Assembly: GCF_031877795.1 (NCBI RefSeq)
Contig: NC_133934.1
Span: 105,340,610 to 105,404,609, forward strand
Direction: 5' to 3'
From: Strix aluco
Lineage: Eukaryota > Chordata > Aves > Strigiformes > Strigidae
Length of the DNA stretch: 64,000 nucleotides
The stretch's first letter is position 1; each line of letters starts with the position of its first letter. A program made the translations under genes and the position numbers. Shown here piece after piece: positions 48,401-62,300 of this stretch. Under the pieces are notes generated by a model. The model was not told the DNA's origin, ran no database searches, and worked only from the letters and a program-made list of their open reading frames with translations.

Positions 48401-50891
48401 CAGAGATACTTTGGAGCTATAATACAAATACTAAATAGTAGCATTGCCTGTAAAACATTTCATCCTGGGATAAAAAAGTATCCAGCTGACATGAAAAAAG
48501 TGCTTCAAATAATTCAAGTTCCTTGCTGACTCAGCTCTACTGGAATTTTTTTCAGCCACAAGAAGAGGCTTAGAAACAACACCAGATGTTTTCATGGAGA
48601 CAAATGATTAATCAACAGCATTTGCATTATTAGTATATAGCTGCTTTTAAGCTAAGATATTAAATGCAAGTCAGGCATTTTTCAAAGAATGCTTAAGGTG
48701 TTGGACTTTGAATGATCTTGATGACAATGAATAGACAAAACAGATTTCTAAAACTGAGCATTTAACAAGTGACAGCGTGTGTGAATGACTGTCAGTGATG
48801 TGAATATATGGGCACAGGTGAACTATGAAGGGGAAGCAAAGCAATAGTACAAGTCAGAAGGTTAAGTGAATTTTATAGATTGTGTAAAAATTTAGTGAAG
48901 ACTCTGGGTAGTGCCAGGAAAGACTACCAAATTCCTTCTTGAAGAGTGCATCTACACTTTTACTTATATGGCTGAAATAAAATGCCATTATTAAAGAAAT
49001 TTTACTTTTTATTGTAGTAAAAAAGAGTATGGAGATTTCAAACAGGAGACATCAGGAAGTGGTTGTGAGATTGGAGAGGAGGTTTCTTAAAGGAAAGAAA
49101 CTGACAGGCAGTTAAAGAAACATTTATTAGAACAAAATTATTTCTCCCACTGACTACTCTGGTTTATATAGTTTTCGCAGTTCTTTACTGAGCATTTTAC
49201 AATTTCCCATGTCAATACAAGTATGATGAATGAGTTGGAGGCTAGGTGCAGCTTTCCAAGGAAAAACATGAGATGTCAGGATCCCAGAAAGGCCATATTC
49301 TCCACTTCCATGAGGAACTTCAGTGCCCTCAGGGGTTCATTCTTTCTCTAGAAAGAAGTTGGGTGAGCTGAAAACTGGGTGTGATTTTAGAATTTACACT
49401 GTTTCAGGTTTCAGCTTCAGTGCCACAGGTCTCATGCGAAATTTAAACACACTTTTCTCCCTTTCAGAAACCACCCAGTGTGAGGCTGTTTTGTAAGAAA
49501 CACTTGCTTTTCCTGTTTTCTACTTTACAAAACCGTTTTAGCACTGTGTTCTAAATAACAAGTTGCCCGTGTTACTACATGGGCTTTGAAGGGCAAAATC
49601 AGTGATGACCTAGGCTGTTTTTATATTTCAAATGTCACTTACGTTTAAACTGTAAGACTCATGCTGGTTCCAGGGGAGAACTGGAGTTAATATTACCACA
49701 ATGGGACTGCTGTTTTCTTCTTTCTCCCAGTCCAGATGTAGGACTAGAAGCAAAGCTGTGGAAACTTGCTACAGACCTGTAAGAATTTTACATTTTAGCT
49801 CTGAAATTAGGACACTGGAATATTGTTTTCAACATGAAAAAAACAAGAAAGGTTGTGATTAAAGGTCTTGGATTTTGTTTCCCTCTGTCCAGGCAGCTGA
49901 ACAGCACTGGGAGAGAAGTGTTTAAGGAGAATGTTCATCTTCGCAGTGCATTTGCTTACCAGCTGAAAGAGACAATAGGATTGAAGAAAATCAAACAGAA
50001 GTTAGAAGAAGACAAAAGTCTTCTGTTAAAGGAGAAGGTTTCTGCTCTGGTTTTAATTCTGTTTCATTCTCCTCCAGGAAGGGGTACATCTATATACAGA
50101 TGTAAATTTACTGAGATTAACCTCTTCCCGGTCGGATGCCTCCGCAGTTACTGAATTCAGAGTTGTCTGAAGAAGAGCTCTCATTCTATCTTAATTACGG
50201 AGGAGAAAGAAGGAAGGGTTTCCTATGCTAGCCCATTGAGAATAGGTCTCTCTGTAATGTATACTAACATACCAAGTTTTCTCTTGTAAACAAAAACCTG
50301 ATCCCAGAGAAGTATTCACTCTCCAGTGTGAAGGTGCCAGCATGTGTACTACATTGTCAGTGTTGGGGAAAAAAACAACCTTCAGGTTTGATTCAAATTA
50401 AATAAAAGCCCAGATAATTTTTTCTGATCTTTTAGGAAACCAGCGAGGGTTTGATTCAAAAAAAGATGCTACAGATCAATTGCCAGAAAGCACAGATTGT
50501 AGATCTGCAGCGGAAAGTGAAAAAGCTGGAGATGGCCTTATGTCACATGCCCAGAGAATCTGTGAGAGAGACTCAGAAAACACAGCATCAGGCAGTGATA
50601 GAAAACCAGGCAAGCATGATGGAGATCAAGAAACTGCAACAACTACTAGAAATGAAGGATCAGGAGATGAATCGAGTGAAGAAACTAGCCCGGAATATCT
50701 TAAATGAGAGGACAGAGGTGGAAATGTTCTTCCTAGATGCTCTGGAACATGTGAAGCAGGAGATCATACGCAGTAGAAAACACTGTAAGAAAAAGGCCCA
50801 AGCTGCATATTACAGAAAAATGATGGAGGCATGTGCAGGGAAGGAAGAGTTTCCCAAAATCAAAACATTCAGAAGCAACATAAAGCAGTGA
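45434..50891 (+). CDS. BBOF1: Basal body-orientation factor 1 (CCDC176), probably incomplete model
   Basis: Exons seen: 45434-45748, 46799-46864, 47785-47928, 49731-49778 (uncertain), 49893-50037, 50436-50891; stop TGA at 50889. BBOF1 is a coiled-coil protein of basal bodies/axonemes in multiciliated cells, needed to keep cilia aligned. Signals: ALWEARLAAAGASRAEYRQA in exon 1; IKKLKQELIDLKQQAQ; APKIKELEEKFQQN; the block NSTGREVFKENVHLRSA; and a C-terminal LARNILNERTEVEMFFLDAL with a following AGKEEFPKIKTF. All parts are helical and charged. Exon 3 ends in phase 0 but the NSTGREV exon needs two carried bases; the small 48-base exon supplies the downstream phase but not the upstream one. So at least one exon between 47929 and 49730 is missing from my model, or the gene is damaged. 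Found parts sum to about 391 codons against about 529 in human. The donor at 50038 is the poor GTTTCT. Confidence 0.8.
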
Positions 50892-50934
50892 GATGAGGCA
50901 GGTACATCTGCAGCTTGATCTAAAAAGGCATTTC

Positions 50935-50940
50935 ATTAAA
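50935..50940 (+). terminator. Candidate BBOF1 poly(A) signal ATTAAA
   Basis: First common poly(A) signal variant after the BBOF1 stop, 44 bases downstream. Confidence 0.5.
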
Positions 50941-51643
50941 AAAGACACATACAAGATTTGTATTTCTAGTACAAAATTTAAAACCATCTGTTTAAAAAAA
51001 TACTGTTGGAAATGCAGATACTTAGAAAAGATGTTTGCACATAAATGAAAGATTATACAAGTGTCTAGAATAGGGATACTGCAATTCTTCAGGGGGCAGG
51101 TAAGCTTGACTCTAAAGACTGCTTTTGTTACAGGAGAAGCCGTGTTTTAAAATTTCTAAAGGAAAGATATAATGGGTTTTAATAGGACAACAGAAAAATC
51201 AGAATAGCAATACTGATTAGGAAGAAAATGAAAGCATTTTGAAAGTGAATGACTGTAGACAATATTAGAGGCTGTTAATTAGTATTCCTTTCCCAGGTGC
51301 GTGAACGAATGCCAATGTCTTCATGGTGATTTACCTAGAACATCTTACCTTTGCAGCACAGAGAATGTTTCTCCCAACCTAGAGCAGGCTGGGTTATCAG
51401 ATTCATCATCTTCTGCAGTAATGCTTCCGCCAATTCAGATGGGAACACCACAGACAGAGTAAGGCAGCTATACACGTTGCATGAACAAGAGCCACAGCAA
51501 TTACTGAGTCATCTGCACTTTTGATTTTGGAAGTTACCTTGCGAGCAAAGCTGCAAATTCCAAATCCCATCTGCTGCACTGCTGCTTTGGCTACATGTTT
51601 GAAATCCATCTGAAATACAGTTATTTTTCTCCTTCTTAAAGAT

Positions 51644-51649
51644 TTTATT
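51644..51649 (-). terminator. Candidate ALDH6A1 poly(A) signal AATAAA
   Basis: The only AATAAA I see on the minus strand between the ALDH6A1 stop and the end of BBOF1. Confidence 0.4.
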
Positions 51650-51818
51650 CCTAACCAAGCCAGGAGCTCAGAGGAACCTGACTAGTGGTTAGAAATCTGT
51701 ATATAGGTGTTGCTCTAATTTGATGAAGATATATTTTCAATTTGTAATAGAGTAATTTACTTGAAGCTTAAGACTGTCTGTGATCAGATGGTGTATGTGG
51801 AAACGGAAACAAGGCATT

Positions 51819-51876
51819 CCTTGAAATGCTGTAAGAGGAAATTGGTATAGAGGTCCTTGAAATATTGTAAAAGGAA
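51819..51876. repeat. Imperfect 36-base tandem duplication
   Basis: CCTTGAAATGCTGTAAGAGG at 51819 recurs at 51855 with three substitutions over 22 bases. Intergenic or in the ALDH6A1 3' UTR. Confidence 0.7.
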
Positions 51877-53397
51877 GATGTGTGCACAGGTTACAGGAGT
51901 CACAGACCAGCCTCTGCAAAGAGGGGAATAAAGTCACCATTATATCTATATAATGTCTTACCAAGGAACAGTCATATTCTGCAGAAATGTATTAGCATGA
52001 TTTTAATTTGTAATCAAATTGCAAGGTGAGAATTTTCCTCTAGGATATAGCAGAGGAAAAAACCAAGATACAAACAAAACATTAGTGAATGCACAGCAAT
52101 TGCACTAATACATAACTGTCAGTTACAAGGCATCTTTACCAGAAGGCAGGATACAAAGTGTTCACATTTAGGTTATTTAATTAGAACAAGTAATGGTTAT
52201 AATCATTAGAATAATATTATCTTCCATGGGTGCTTAAATGAGTTCCCTGAAGATCCCTCATGACTGCATCATCTTCCAGGAACAAAAATACAGGCTCTCC
52301 AGCTCCAAATGCACAGATTCTTAAAACCAGGATGTATATACCACATCTTACCCTTCTCCAGTAATGGGACCGGCAGTCTCTAGTGAAGATGACTGTGTGT
52401 GAGCAAATGTGACAAGGAGACAAGCAACACAAGAAATACAGCTATAGTCAGGAAAAGAAACCAACACAACAGGCCTAGCTGCTCTGTGATTAGAAAACAT
52501 GTTCTTTCTTCCTACTGACCTGTCTACTTTCCCTTCCACCCAGACCCACAGGATGCTGCGATGCAAAGATACATACACATGCTTACGTTTCTGCTTCTGC
52601 AGTTTCATTATATTACAGGACCTGTAGGCACGTTCTGTTAGCACAGTAAAAAGGCACCAACCAACTTTCAGGTATAATGGAACTGACGGCAACCTGGAGA
52701 ATACAAGCCACATGCACAACAGGGACAGTTTTCAAGCTGTCAGAGGCACGGTGGAGGTCATCGTACCATACAGGAATTTCTTTCATCAGACAAGCAATCA
52801 AATAAGCTTTCCTGAAAAATCCGTAGAAAGTTATTTCCCAATGTTTTGGAAGCTGCTCAACAGATGAAAGACATTTTCAACTCCCAAACTTGCTGTCTTC
52901 ATTGTATGTAAAGTCACTTCTATGAGACATCCAAGGTCCCAGTTATGCCACTCAAAATGAGTACTCTGAGTAAGGTGAACTCAAAATCTTAACATGTAAG
53001 ATAAAGAGGTAAAGAAAACTGCTACAAGATGTAGCCAGGAGTGAGTCACTAAGGCTAAAGATAAAGTGGAGACCAGAGTAATGTTCAAGTTCAGAGGGTC
53101 TGGAAAGAAACACAAATTAAGACCAATCTCACTGTTTGCCCTTTCAATTTGGTAAGGTTGTTTCATCTGTGATATAGGCTGTAGGAAAAAAATTGAGTTC
53201 AGCTAGCCAAAAAACACAGCAACAGAAAACTCAGACTGTGCGTTACATAAGCCTGCTTGATCTGCACAGAAACAGAGGTCCTTGAGAAAAATGGAGCTTT
53301 CTATTCATTCCCGAGGAAATGATGATAGTCAGGACAAAGCTGGAAAGTGCAGCATAGAAGGAGCAGGGCACCAGGAACAGCATCTGCAAAGGCTGAT

Positions 53398-56300
53398 TTA
53401 GTTTCCCATAGTTGGCATAACCACAGCAGGCTTGGTAACGGTGGCATCTTCCTCTTTCCATTGAGAAATGATAGTTTTCAGCTGTGTGTAGAACTGCACT
53501 CCCTGGAGGAAAGGAGATGCACAGATCAGATGTTTGGCCTTACAAATTCCTCAGGTCTGCAGTAGTGGTGTATCAAACAGTTTTTACTTTATCTACAGAC
53601 GGTTGAATTTTCCTCTGGGAACAATTCCTGTCAGCCTGTTCCTTTTACCCATTCCCCAAAGATTCTGGTTCTGTGAGAAAGCTTGCTACTTAGTTCTTGC
53701 TCCATTCTCAAATCTCCTAAAAAAAGTCTTTTTATATTTAAAGGAAAAAAAAAAAAAAAGGAATTGGCTATTGTAACATGCATTATGGTGGCTGTGATCG
53801 CTGGTTGGTTTTCAGTTTCCTGACTGAGACAGCCTCAAAGTCTCCTTACTAATGAGGTCTGATGACCATCTCGCCGTGGCCATTTATAATGTGACTTATC
53901 ATGATTCAACCCAACAGAGCACTCCGAATCAGTAAGTTACCTGCTTGCCATAGAAATTGGTGTCCCCTCTGAAAGAAGCACGAGAGCCAGTGAAAGAGAA
54001 CATGGGTAGAGGTACTGGGATTGGAACGTTGACACCCACCTAAACCAAAGGAAAGCCGCCATATTAATCACAAGTAGCAGATTGCAGAGCACTCTCCAAG
54101 CACAACCACATTTTGTTTCCTTGAATCTGAGACTGGGTACTGTTGGCTGAGTAGTCAGTGATTACTCACTACAGCAGGATGGCTACCCACTGTAACTGGT
54201 GAGTACTAACAGCAACAATTCTAGCTTGAACATACCTGCCCCACATCCACTAAATGAGAATATTTCCGAGCTGTGGCTCCATTGGTGGTGAAGATTGCAG
54301 TTCCATTTCCATAGGGGTTATTGTTCACCATCTCAATGGCATCATCCAAAGTGTCTGCTTCCAGAACCACTAAGACAGGCCCAAAGATTTCCTCCTTGTA
54401 GCAAGTCATGTTTGGCTGCCAGGACAAACAGCAGAAAAAGCAGCTTGTATATAGGATATAATAAACCGGCTGTAATAAGAATATCCTAGTAAATAGGATA
54501 TAATAAACACACATGCTGCTAATGCTCAGGATATTCCTAGGATCACCCATCATACTGCATTGCCACAGGCCATCCTTCGGTCTTCCTTGCCTTCTCACCA
54601 TTTCCCATGCCTTGCCATCTATTCAGTCCACTACAGAGGGTGCCACTTTTCATCTCCAGTGCACTTTCTGCTCTTACTGCCTGCCTAACATCACTTACAG
54701 GTCTACTCTGACCAAGGCTGATTAAGACTGGGATTAATTCAGCATAGTTTACTTCAGTTCTTATTGACAAAGTGACTAGAAACTGCTATCCTTTCCAACA
54801 CAGTGTCCAGGATTTATGTCTGGTAACTAGCAACGTCTGACAAATACAAAAACACCAGTTGGAGTGTACTTTAATCACTAACAGCAAATACAGCAAACTA
54901 TAAAACATTCATTTGACAAGTTGTAAGTTTTACGTGGCTTACCATATTGTTAACCACTGTATAAGAAAATGAAGAAACACAGAATCTCAGTGAAACTTTT
55001 ACTTTTGAATATCCAACAGTATTTATGACATCACAGGGAAGTATTTTAAGATGTTTAATGAAAATAAGGCAAAATTCTGAGATAGATGAAAAGCATGAAT
55101 TATATAATAGCATAAAATCAATAAAATCCTAACAATACAAAGTATAATAGCAGAATTATCAAGATTGGTTTGCCATCATGGAATCACTCACCAAAAGGCC
55201 CACAAGGAACTGAATACTTAAGTATTAAGGAAATCATACCAGCTAATTGCATGAACTTAAAAGGATGACTTTAGGTATGAAGACTCATGTGGATGTGTAC
55301 CTGGTGAAGAATACTCCCCCATAATAGTGTCCATCTGTTGCACACTATGCGTTATATTGAGAGGCCGACTCAACAAAGTTGTGAATATATTCAACAATAA
55401 AGAGATTTTGTACCTTATTCTATATTATTCTCATCAGGATTTCCACAAATACTTGTTTCTGCAAGTCCTTAAACTGCAAACTGCAGAAATGTATAGTGGA
55501 GGAAGGAAAACTGCAGGTTTGGCTGTTCATCATACTCTTCCTTAGGCATCTGCTGCTGGCCATTACTACAGACAGTACACTATGCTCAATGGACATTTAG
55601 TTTAACACAGTACAAACTGCCCAGATCTTCTTTTAATTGGCTGCAATCCATTAAAGTTAAGATCATTAACCTCCTTCAGAGTATGTTGTGCTCCTGCAAA
55701 TTCTTTTATTACCTCCACAACAGCATTACAATGAGCACTTCATTGGAATTGTGGAAGGGAAGTCTGATTATTGATTACTGACTGATTTGGGTAACCCATT
55801 TTTCAGCTGACCTGCAATATACACTATCAAGCACTGGTTTTGGTCATCTTACCTTGACATTGGCAAGGATCGTTGGCCCAACAAAATTGCCATTTTCATA
55901 GCCCTTCACTTTGACATTACGTCCATCCAGAAGAAGGCTGGCACCTTCTTTTACTCCTTTCTCAATCAGATGGCAAACTCGTTCCTTAGCTTGGGGACTG
56001 ATTAGAGGCCCTAGATCTGCTCCAGGCTGGTCTCCTGTGAAGAGGAAGACATGCCAAGTTTTTAACCCTGACAGCTTCCTCTTCACAGGCATCATGGAGA
56101 TAACTACACTGGCAGGAAAAATCTGAAAATCCTGATGTTTCTGAGACACAGAACAAAGATTTGAGACATTAATGAACAGGAGCATGGTCTGCAACTGTCA
56201 TAATCAAGAAAAAAGAGAAATTGTAAGCATAAGCATAGTTTTAGATCACTGCGAGGCCAAAATTCAATAACAGATTCTTCTCAGGAAACTTTTCCCCTTT

Positions 56301-59300
56301 GCAGGACTTTATTGAACATAAAGAAAAGTAATTCTCCTAGAACTAATAACAGTCTAGTTTTTCCAAAGTACTTGTTTCCATTTTTCCTTTTTATTACAAG
56401 CTTACTACAAACTGGAAGGATCTCTAAGTGAGGTTGCTATATAAGTGGTAGGTTTGAGTTAAACACAGGTCATAACCTCAAAGCTCCAGTTAAAACAAGA
56501 CCGATCTTGTAAACTCTGCATCACAGTCATACTGCCAAGCCTTCCTACATATTCCTAACTCCAAGTCTAGGGCTGTGTTTCCCAATGCAGATTATCTGCT
56601 AGCTCTTTCCCCTACACATCAAACCTATGGTGCCAATAGCTCCAAGGGACACGCCGTAGCATGGCAGATACACTGACCTAAAAAGCTACAGTTGTACAGA
56701 AGTGAAGCACCTTGTAAGAAATTACCAGAGTCTGTACCTGCATTTACACGTAGATTTTTGGCTCTGTCCACAAGCTCTGGCAGCCATTTCTGAGCTTCTC
56801 CCACTAGAATTGCTGTAGACAGGGCCATGCAGCGTTGGCCAGCTGCTCCAAAAGCAGCTCCAACCAGCTGGTTCAAGGTGTTCTCTTTATTGGCATCAGG
56901 CATCACCACACCATGGTTCTTGGCTCCCTGGAATATAACACACACACAGTCTCCCATTATTAACCATCCCAGCCCACTTCTTCTCTAGCTCTCTGGCAGT
57001 ATCTTCATATATTAGCCACGACTCTGCTACCAACAGGCTGGCAAGAAAGGCAGCCTCATCACTTAACTACCAGTAGCAAAGTCTGCTTCTGCTGCTGAGC
57101 GACGTGGTCTCTAACATTCACAGGAGACAGAGGCAGTCTATGTGCTGAAGTGTGCTCCATTCAGAGGCATTACCATGTTGGCCTGGACTCTCTTGCCATT
57201 CCGCGATCCTCTCTCATAGATGTACTCGCCAGCCTGATTAGATCCCACAAAGCTGATTGCTCTGATATCCGGATGGTCACAAATGAAATTCACAGCTTCA
57301 AATAGGAAATAATACATTATAACTGTGGTGCACAAATGCTTCCTCTGTTCCCATCCCCACAGTGCTAAATCTATGTATCTTTCTTCTTATTGAAATTCTT
57401 GCCTCTGTGTTTCCTACATCTGAGTTCCCCCACTGCCTGTCTGGGCATCTCTTCACTAATTTCTCGGCACATGTGCTCCTGCTCCAGTCCTCACACTTGG
57501 CTCTCTGCTATCTCTTCAAGCTTTGGGCATCTCACAAGGAGCCTGAGCAATGCCGAAGCCAAGTTACTGTTGGCTATTTGTATCCTCATGTTCTGAAGCT
57601 ACTTGTGTGCTGTAAAAAATATCATGTTAGGAGCTAGAATACTGGCATCCACTGTATATTCAGTGAGGCACTTAATTCTTTAGGCTTCCTTGGGAAACCA
57701 AGATGATTTATCTTCTTATTTCAGTTGGAGCTTAGGTCACTTAATAGAATTTGGGCACTTACATGCCTTGGGAACTCTGACCCCAGACCCCAAAATTTTG
57801 TCCTGAAAGATCTGGTGTAAGATGGCAGAGATGTCCCAGTCACCTCCCCTCACCTCCATCAAGAGGGCTGAAGTATCTGTCCAAACCTATCTAACAGCAG
57901 CAGTATCAGACTCTCCAAACAGTATCTCCACTGAACATACACCACAACACTTCCACACTCCAGCCATCTTCAAGAAGGGCTATTATTACCTTCATGTTGT
58001 CCATGGATGATATTCAGGGTCCCATCGGGGGCACCAGCATCCTGAAACAGCTTGGCAAGGAACATGAGTGCTCCTGGTACACGCTCAGATGGTTTCATCA
58101 AGAAGGTGTTTCCACAAACCATAGCCATGGGGAACATCCAAAGAGGAATCATGGCTGGGAAGTTAAACGGTGCGATTCCAGCACACACGCCCAGGGGCAG
58201 ACGGTAGGTGTAAGTGTCCATGTCTTTAGTGATGGAGGGCATGGTCTCTCCCAGTATGAGGGATGTCACACTGCAAGCATGTTCAACCACCTCTGCAGCA
58301 GAAAGGGCAATACGCCACTGGATGATCTGTTAACAATTAGTCCCCGAACTCCCTTTTCACCACTGCCTTGACCCAAGTTTGTCTTCCAGCCTCTTTTCCC
58401 ACAGCTTACAACTCACTGTGCTCCAGAAAACCCTTTTGCTCTGCCAAGCACTGTGAGCTCATTGTGAATGGATTCTCTCGAGAGTGTTAGATGTCACTGT
58501 GATAGGAGCACAGACACAACAGCCACAGTAAAAGCAGCACAGGTATAGTATTATTGTACCACCTGGGACTCAACCTTAGACATCTGAGCACAAGTGTTCT
58601 TATCCCTTTACAGCAATTTGTAGTCACTCCTAGGAAAAGGAAGGATCTAACAACTTGGGAGTGACTTAAGGAAACTCTAAGTAACTTTTCAGGTTAGAGT
58701 TACAATTGCCCCTTTTCTTTCAGTAGGAGGTTATGAAGGGAGCTACATGTACAGACTCCCAGAGCAATCAGTTGCTCAGGAGACTTCCTCCCTTCCTATG
58801 GGTTCTCAAAGCCCCTTTTTTAACAGGAGGAGCCAGCAGCTTACGGAGGCCTCGGAACACATCTCCCTCAGCATCAGCCAGGGTCTTCCCTTGCTCAAAG
58901 GTGATGAGTTTTGAAATTTCTTTCTGAAAATGGAAAACACGAAGTTTATGAACATTAGAAAAGTGCCTGCCCATGAAATAGGATGCAGGGAAAAGACAGT
59001 TTAACAGAGAGTTGAACATCACAATGAACAGACTGAGCAGAACCTGGAAAAGCCTACACTGTCCGATTTGCTCCTTGTAGACAAGAAGCCAGTAAGCCAC
59101 ACAGGTGACATTTTAGAAAAAACAACCATGGGTTGGCTTGTACTCTATACCTTTCAGGTGTCACACCACAGACACACCGAAAATGCAATCAAGGAAATCC
59201 AAAGACATAGTAACATACTTCTCCCACTTGTCTTTAGCAACTGGCACATTCTCATCAAGGCTGAAAGTTCCTCTTGTAGTCTTTTGGTAAAGGAGAAATG

Positions 59301-62300
59301 CAGAATAATTTTCCCTAAGAAGCACTGCCTCTCCGTCCCCATTTGATGAAGAGTGCTTTGCTACACCTCTTCATGACAGTGTCTCAGTTGGCTCCTCAAA
59401 CAACACCTCATCAAGAACTCTGTAAACCCGGAGTCTCTCAATTTAATTCCTAAAGTCAACTGCAGTGCATTCAGCAACAGCCATCACACACAGTCGTGGT
59501 GTCTCACCAGATTGTCTTTGATGAGTTGTTGATAACGCAGGAAGATTTGCTGGCGACTCAAAACAGATGTTTCTGACCAGTTCCAAAAAGCCTTTTTGCA
59601 AGAAGCCACAGCTGCCTCCATCTCACTGGCTGTGGCTTTTGGTACACGGCCAACCACTTCATTTGTGGCCTGAAGGAAAAAACAAACTGCATCAAAACTC
59701 AACTTTTTCCATCTGTCCCTGCCAACCATACAATGGTTCTTTCACACCACACACCTAATATCCTTGTTCTACAAGGAGCTGTACTTCTGAGGGGAGAGCA
59801 CAAAAGAATCTCCCTCCTTAGTGAACACAAAAGGCCTGGGCTACAACTGGAAGTTCCGAAAACCTGCACTCTATGCAGCTTATATTAGGCACTCAGAAAC
59901 CTGCAAATGTGGTGCTGATTTCCAAGCTGGAGTTGAAGTGACTTGTCTATCTTGAAGCTTTAGAGCGTATAAGGCAAAGGTTTCTGTGGACTGTGGTCTT
60001 TTCCCTCTGCACCATCTTGTCTCATCTGCTGTCCCTCTTGTGCATTAAATGAGGCAAAGTTCCTTTGGAAAAAGCAGTACATGACCGTGCAATTGACACT
60101 GATGTTAGTTTACCTAGACCACTAGGCCAAACTAAGATTTTTACAAGAAACCTTAGTTCTACAGTATTTTTAACTTTAAAAGCTTGTCTTTGCCAGTTTA
60201 ACCTTCTTCTAATGCACTTTTAGATACTAAGTCTGCTTTGACGTGACAAAAACATCAGGTACATCACTGAGAAACTACTCAAAACAAGAGAAAGAAAATT
60301 AAACAAGAACATTGGTTGCCACATAGGGATCAAATAAACTTCGTGAACATGGCTTGCTGTTCTGATCACACCACAAAGCAAATCAAAATAGGGCTTTACA
60401 GAGAAGAGTTTTAGAAACTGCTGACCAAATACCTTCTAGGGGAGTCAGAAGGGTCAGAATTCTGAGTTCAATCTCATTTCCATTTGTCTTTGGTGGAGGA
60501 CTCAGACAAGTACAAGTGCTACTAATCTAAGATTATTTTGCACTGCATAGCATCCAACCTCTAAATTCACTGTGAATATTGTGGCTCACAGACAGAAGGT
60601 CTCTGAAAGGAGAGGAGCTTCAGCTGTCAGGATTTTTTACCTTGGTCTGAGAGTGAAATCAGTCTCTACCAGGACTTCACATTCAGCTGGCATCAAATCA
60701 CACCCAGCTGATTTCACATACAGGGTGAAAGAAACCCTTCAGAGATTTGACATACTGATCACAGAGCCTTTATATGAGCAAGCAGAGTTTAACCTTCCTT
60801 TCCAGAGATCAGGGTTTTACTACACAGGAGATAAAGGAGGTCATCACTTTCCTAAGACTGACATTTCATGTAAAAAGGAAATGGAGAAGCAATTACACAG
60901 TGCTAAATTCATCTTAAGCTCCAAGTCTAAACCTTTCTCAAGAAATTTATGTACTTTCCCCTTTTGACAAATGCTTGAACAGAGGCACAGACCTTTGTTG
61001 CACAGTGATTGCTAATATATAAGCTGAGACCATTTCACTTACCGGGTTGTGGATATCAATCCATTCAGTGGTTTTGGACTCAACAAACTTCCCATCAATG
61101 AAGAGTTTGGTTGTTGGCTGTGGAGGACAAACACTGGACAGTGAGTGATCTTTGTCTCAAGGTGCCTAAATACCAGTGTGCCTTATTACATGCAAGCCTT
61201 CATCATTTACCGCTATGCTGCCCACTAGAGCCTAGATCCAGTATTTACAGCAAGACCCAGCTAACTGCTCAGGCTGAAATTTTTCATGCTCTTGTCTCAT
61301 TTTTCTCCTATCTTACACCAAAATGGCCAAAATTCTTTCTAAAAGCAGTTATAGAAAAAATACATTGCTATGACTATTTCAATCTACTTGATCACTCAGT
61401 GTTTACTAAGTTAGAAAACTGAAAAATTGCAATTCATAAATGTTCAGAAGAAACAGTTAATAATTCACCTTGTGAGAATTCCACATACCCAGTGCACACT
61501 GTACTATGTGCTTCCTTCCCATCAAGCCACTAAGTAGGGTCATCTCTCCACCTCATAGCTACAGGCATAAAATTGGACCTTCCCCACTCCCCCCTTGGTC
61601 CTGCAACTAAGAGCAAGGAACCTGCATTTGCTGAGTTCACACTGACTGTCCTGGCAGGCAGCACAGAAAACAGAACTTTCCAACTCAGGTGCAGAGGAGA
61701 GAAAAAGAAAGTTTGAAATAAGGAGTTCAGGTAAATGTAGGGCACAAGGAAAAGCAGAGGTAGAAGCTGTAACTAGCACTGGATAGGCAACAAAACTTTA
61801 TCATGAAGGAAAACAGATTGGGACTGTATAAATTAAGAAACTAGAGACTAAGAGTTGATACTGGGAGTTAAGGAGAGAACTAGGAGAAAGCAAGAACCAG
61901 TTAAGCATGCCACAAAACAGTGGCCTGGGGAGAACAGATAAGAGGAAGGGGAAATGGATCTGCTGTGTGAAGAACAGAAATTGGACAGATCAACACAACT
62001 GGGATATAAACCCAAATATATCAGAAAACTGTGAATAAATTAGGATGTGGAATTATGAGAGGGAGATGAGGACTGAGATGCTATCCAAGTGTAACGATTC
62101 TTCAGAGGAAGAATCAGGAATATAAATGGCGTTGGATGGACAAGTAATGACAGTGAAAAGTGGATGAGAGTGAAAAACGTGAACAGCAATGAAAGTTGGG
62201 ACAAGCTGAGAAAGCCTGAAGATGAGAAAGCTAGGATAAGAAATGTAAAGTAAGACTTTTAATGGATAAGCAAGACCTAGTGATTTGGGAGGTAACACCA

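Larger units (their letters stand above)
50892..53397. other. Convergent BBOF1/ALDH6A1 3' region
   Basis: No coding exon seen. BBOF1 should end shortly after ATTAAA at 50935-50940. For ALDH6A1 a minus-strand AATAAA at 51644-51649 would give a 3' UTR of about 1.75 kb. A small 36-base-period duplication lies at 51819-51876. Confidence 0.5.
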
